5,506 nucleotides of DNA, from the NCBI GenBank assembly GCA_949451265.1, contig CASTQR010000118.1:1-5506 (forward strand), written 5' to 3'. The notes beneath the pieces were generated by a model, which worked only from the letters and a program-made list of their open reading frames with translations, made no database searches and was not told where the DNA came from. This DNA is from an uncultured Eubacteriales bacterium (lineage in GTDB: Bacteria > Bacillota_A > Clostridia > Oscillospirales > Oscillospiraceae). Below, piece after piece: positions 4,798 through 5,506 of the stretch (position 1 is the first letter of the stretch; every line of letters starts with the position of its first letter). The position numbers were made by a program, and so were the translations under genes.

Positions 4798-5506
4798 AGC
4801 CGTTGAGGTTGACGGGTTTGCGAGGCTCGTTCTTTTTCCGGGCGTTGGTCTTGCCCTCGGTGCGGATCTCGCCGGCGGCGATGAGGGAACGCTTGGTGAG
4901 GGCGGGGCCCACCAGCTCGTACACCAGCACGGAGAACAGTACCACGCTGCGCACCATGGCGCCGTCGGAAAGCTGCTGGGCGGTGAGGGCCATGCCCAGC
5001 GCCACCCCCGCCTGGGGCAGGAGGGTGATGCCCAAGTGCTTCTGGATGTTTTCACTGCAATGGGTGAGGGCGCAGCTGCCGTAGGCCCCCAGGTACTTGC
5101 CCAGGGAACGGAACAGGATATACACCGCGCCGATGAGAAGCACCGCCGGATTGGACAGGATGCCCAGGTTCAGCTCCGCGCCGGACAGCACAAAGAACAA
5201 CACGAACAGGGGGGCTGTCCAGCCGTCCACACGGCCCATCAGTTCCTCGGAGAAGTCGCAGATGTTGCAGAAGATGGTGCCCGTCATCATGCACACCAGC
5301 AGCAGGGAGAAGCCGAAACGGACGCCGCCCGCCTCGAATTCCACCATGGACAGGCCTACAGTGAGGAGGACGAAGCCGATGGAGATGGACAGGCGCTTGC
5401 TGCGGGAGTGGAAGAACTTCTCCACCCAGAACAGCACCCAGCCCGCCAGCGCCCCCAGGCCCAGGGAGAGGACGATCTCAATGAGGGGCTCCACCAGGAC
5501 GGTGAG
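4796..5506 (-). CDS. cation:proton antiporter, CPA2 family (C-terminal part)
   Basis: This is the last 236 residues of an integral membrane antiporter (Na+/H+ exchanger domain type). The frame is open to the right edge, so the start and N-terminal half lie outside. A GTG at 5494 is internal and not a real start. About seven hydrophobic segments are visible: around LIEIVLSLGLGALAGWVLF, SISIGFVLLTVGLSMV, FGFSLLLVCMMTGTIF, APLFVLFFVLSGAEL, AVLLIGAVYILFRSLGKYLG, GITLLPQAGVALGMAL and VRSVVLFSVLVYELVGPAL. The LSGAEL, RSLGKYLGA and LPQAGVALGMA elements match the second half of CPA2/KefB-like transporters. The protein ends in a short basic tail (GEIRTEGKTNARKKNEPRK) and has no RCK nucleotide-binding domain, so it is not a full Kef channel-type protein. 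The transported ion (Na+ or K+) cannot be told from this part. It converges on the 522-residue gene. Confidence 0.88.
   Translation of the reverse strand, partial: LTVLVEPLIEIVLSLGLGALAGWVLFWVEKFFHSRSKRLSISIGFVLLTVGLSMVEFEAGGVRFGFSLLLVCMMTGTIFCNICDFSEELMGRVDGWTAPLFVLFFVLSGAELNLGILSNPAVLLIGAVYILFRSLGKYLGAYGSCALTHCSENIQKHLGITLLPQAGVALGMALTAQQLSDGAMVRSVVLFSVLVYELVGPALTKRSLIAAGEIRTEGKTNARKKNEPRKPVNLNG

Noticed and set aside
5492..5494. GTG at 5494 as the start of the antiporter
   Set aside because: The frame continues with L-T-V-L upstream to the window edge, and the sequence begins in the middle of the CPA2 domain, so the gene is cut by the edge.

Overview
This is a GC-rich window with strongly G/C-biased third codon positions. 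Its protein families look like those of gut Clostridia, and I infer an Oscillospiraceae-type Firmicute. Three things support this: strong AGGAGG-type ribosome binding sites, sigma-A-like promoters with perfect TATAAT boxes, and the clostridial flavour of the GuaA and PurA sequences. The species assignment is from memory of family resemblance, not from a search.

Left part (57-2570): a divergent pair sits at the IMP branch point of purine synthesis. A stand-alone ATP-pyrophosphatase type GMP synthase (guaA, minus strand, XMP to GMP) faces a full-length adenylosuccinate synthetase (purA, plus strand, IMP toward AMP). They share a 249-base control region. It carries two back-to-back promoters with almost mirror-image -35/-10 elements (TTGCG, 17-base spacer, TATAAT), small inverted repeats between them, and a foldable purA leader ending at the ribosome binding site. 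GuaA has no glutaminase domain, and none can be fused upstream because its promoter and ribosome binding site lie directly before the start.

Middle part (2571-4742): a GC-rich hairpin with a short T run, probably a terminator, separates purA from a tightly coupled two-gene unit. The first gene is a 154-residue DUF4279-like protein. The second is a 522-residue protein of unknown function whose GTG start overlaps the stop of the first by 4 bases. The second protein appears modular and ends with a duplicated GGxDGP motif that resembles the sodium-site motif of sodium-pumping decarboxylase beta subunits, although this protein has no membrane segments. This pair is the least understood part of the window. 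DUF4279-type proteins are small accessory proteins with no established biochemical role.

Right part (4743-5506): a perfect 14-bp stem with T runs on both sides serves as a bidirectional terminator for two convergent genes. The gene on the minus strand is the C-terminal part of a CPA2-type cation:proton antiporter, which runs off the right edge of the window.
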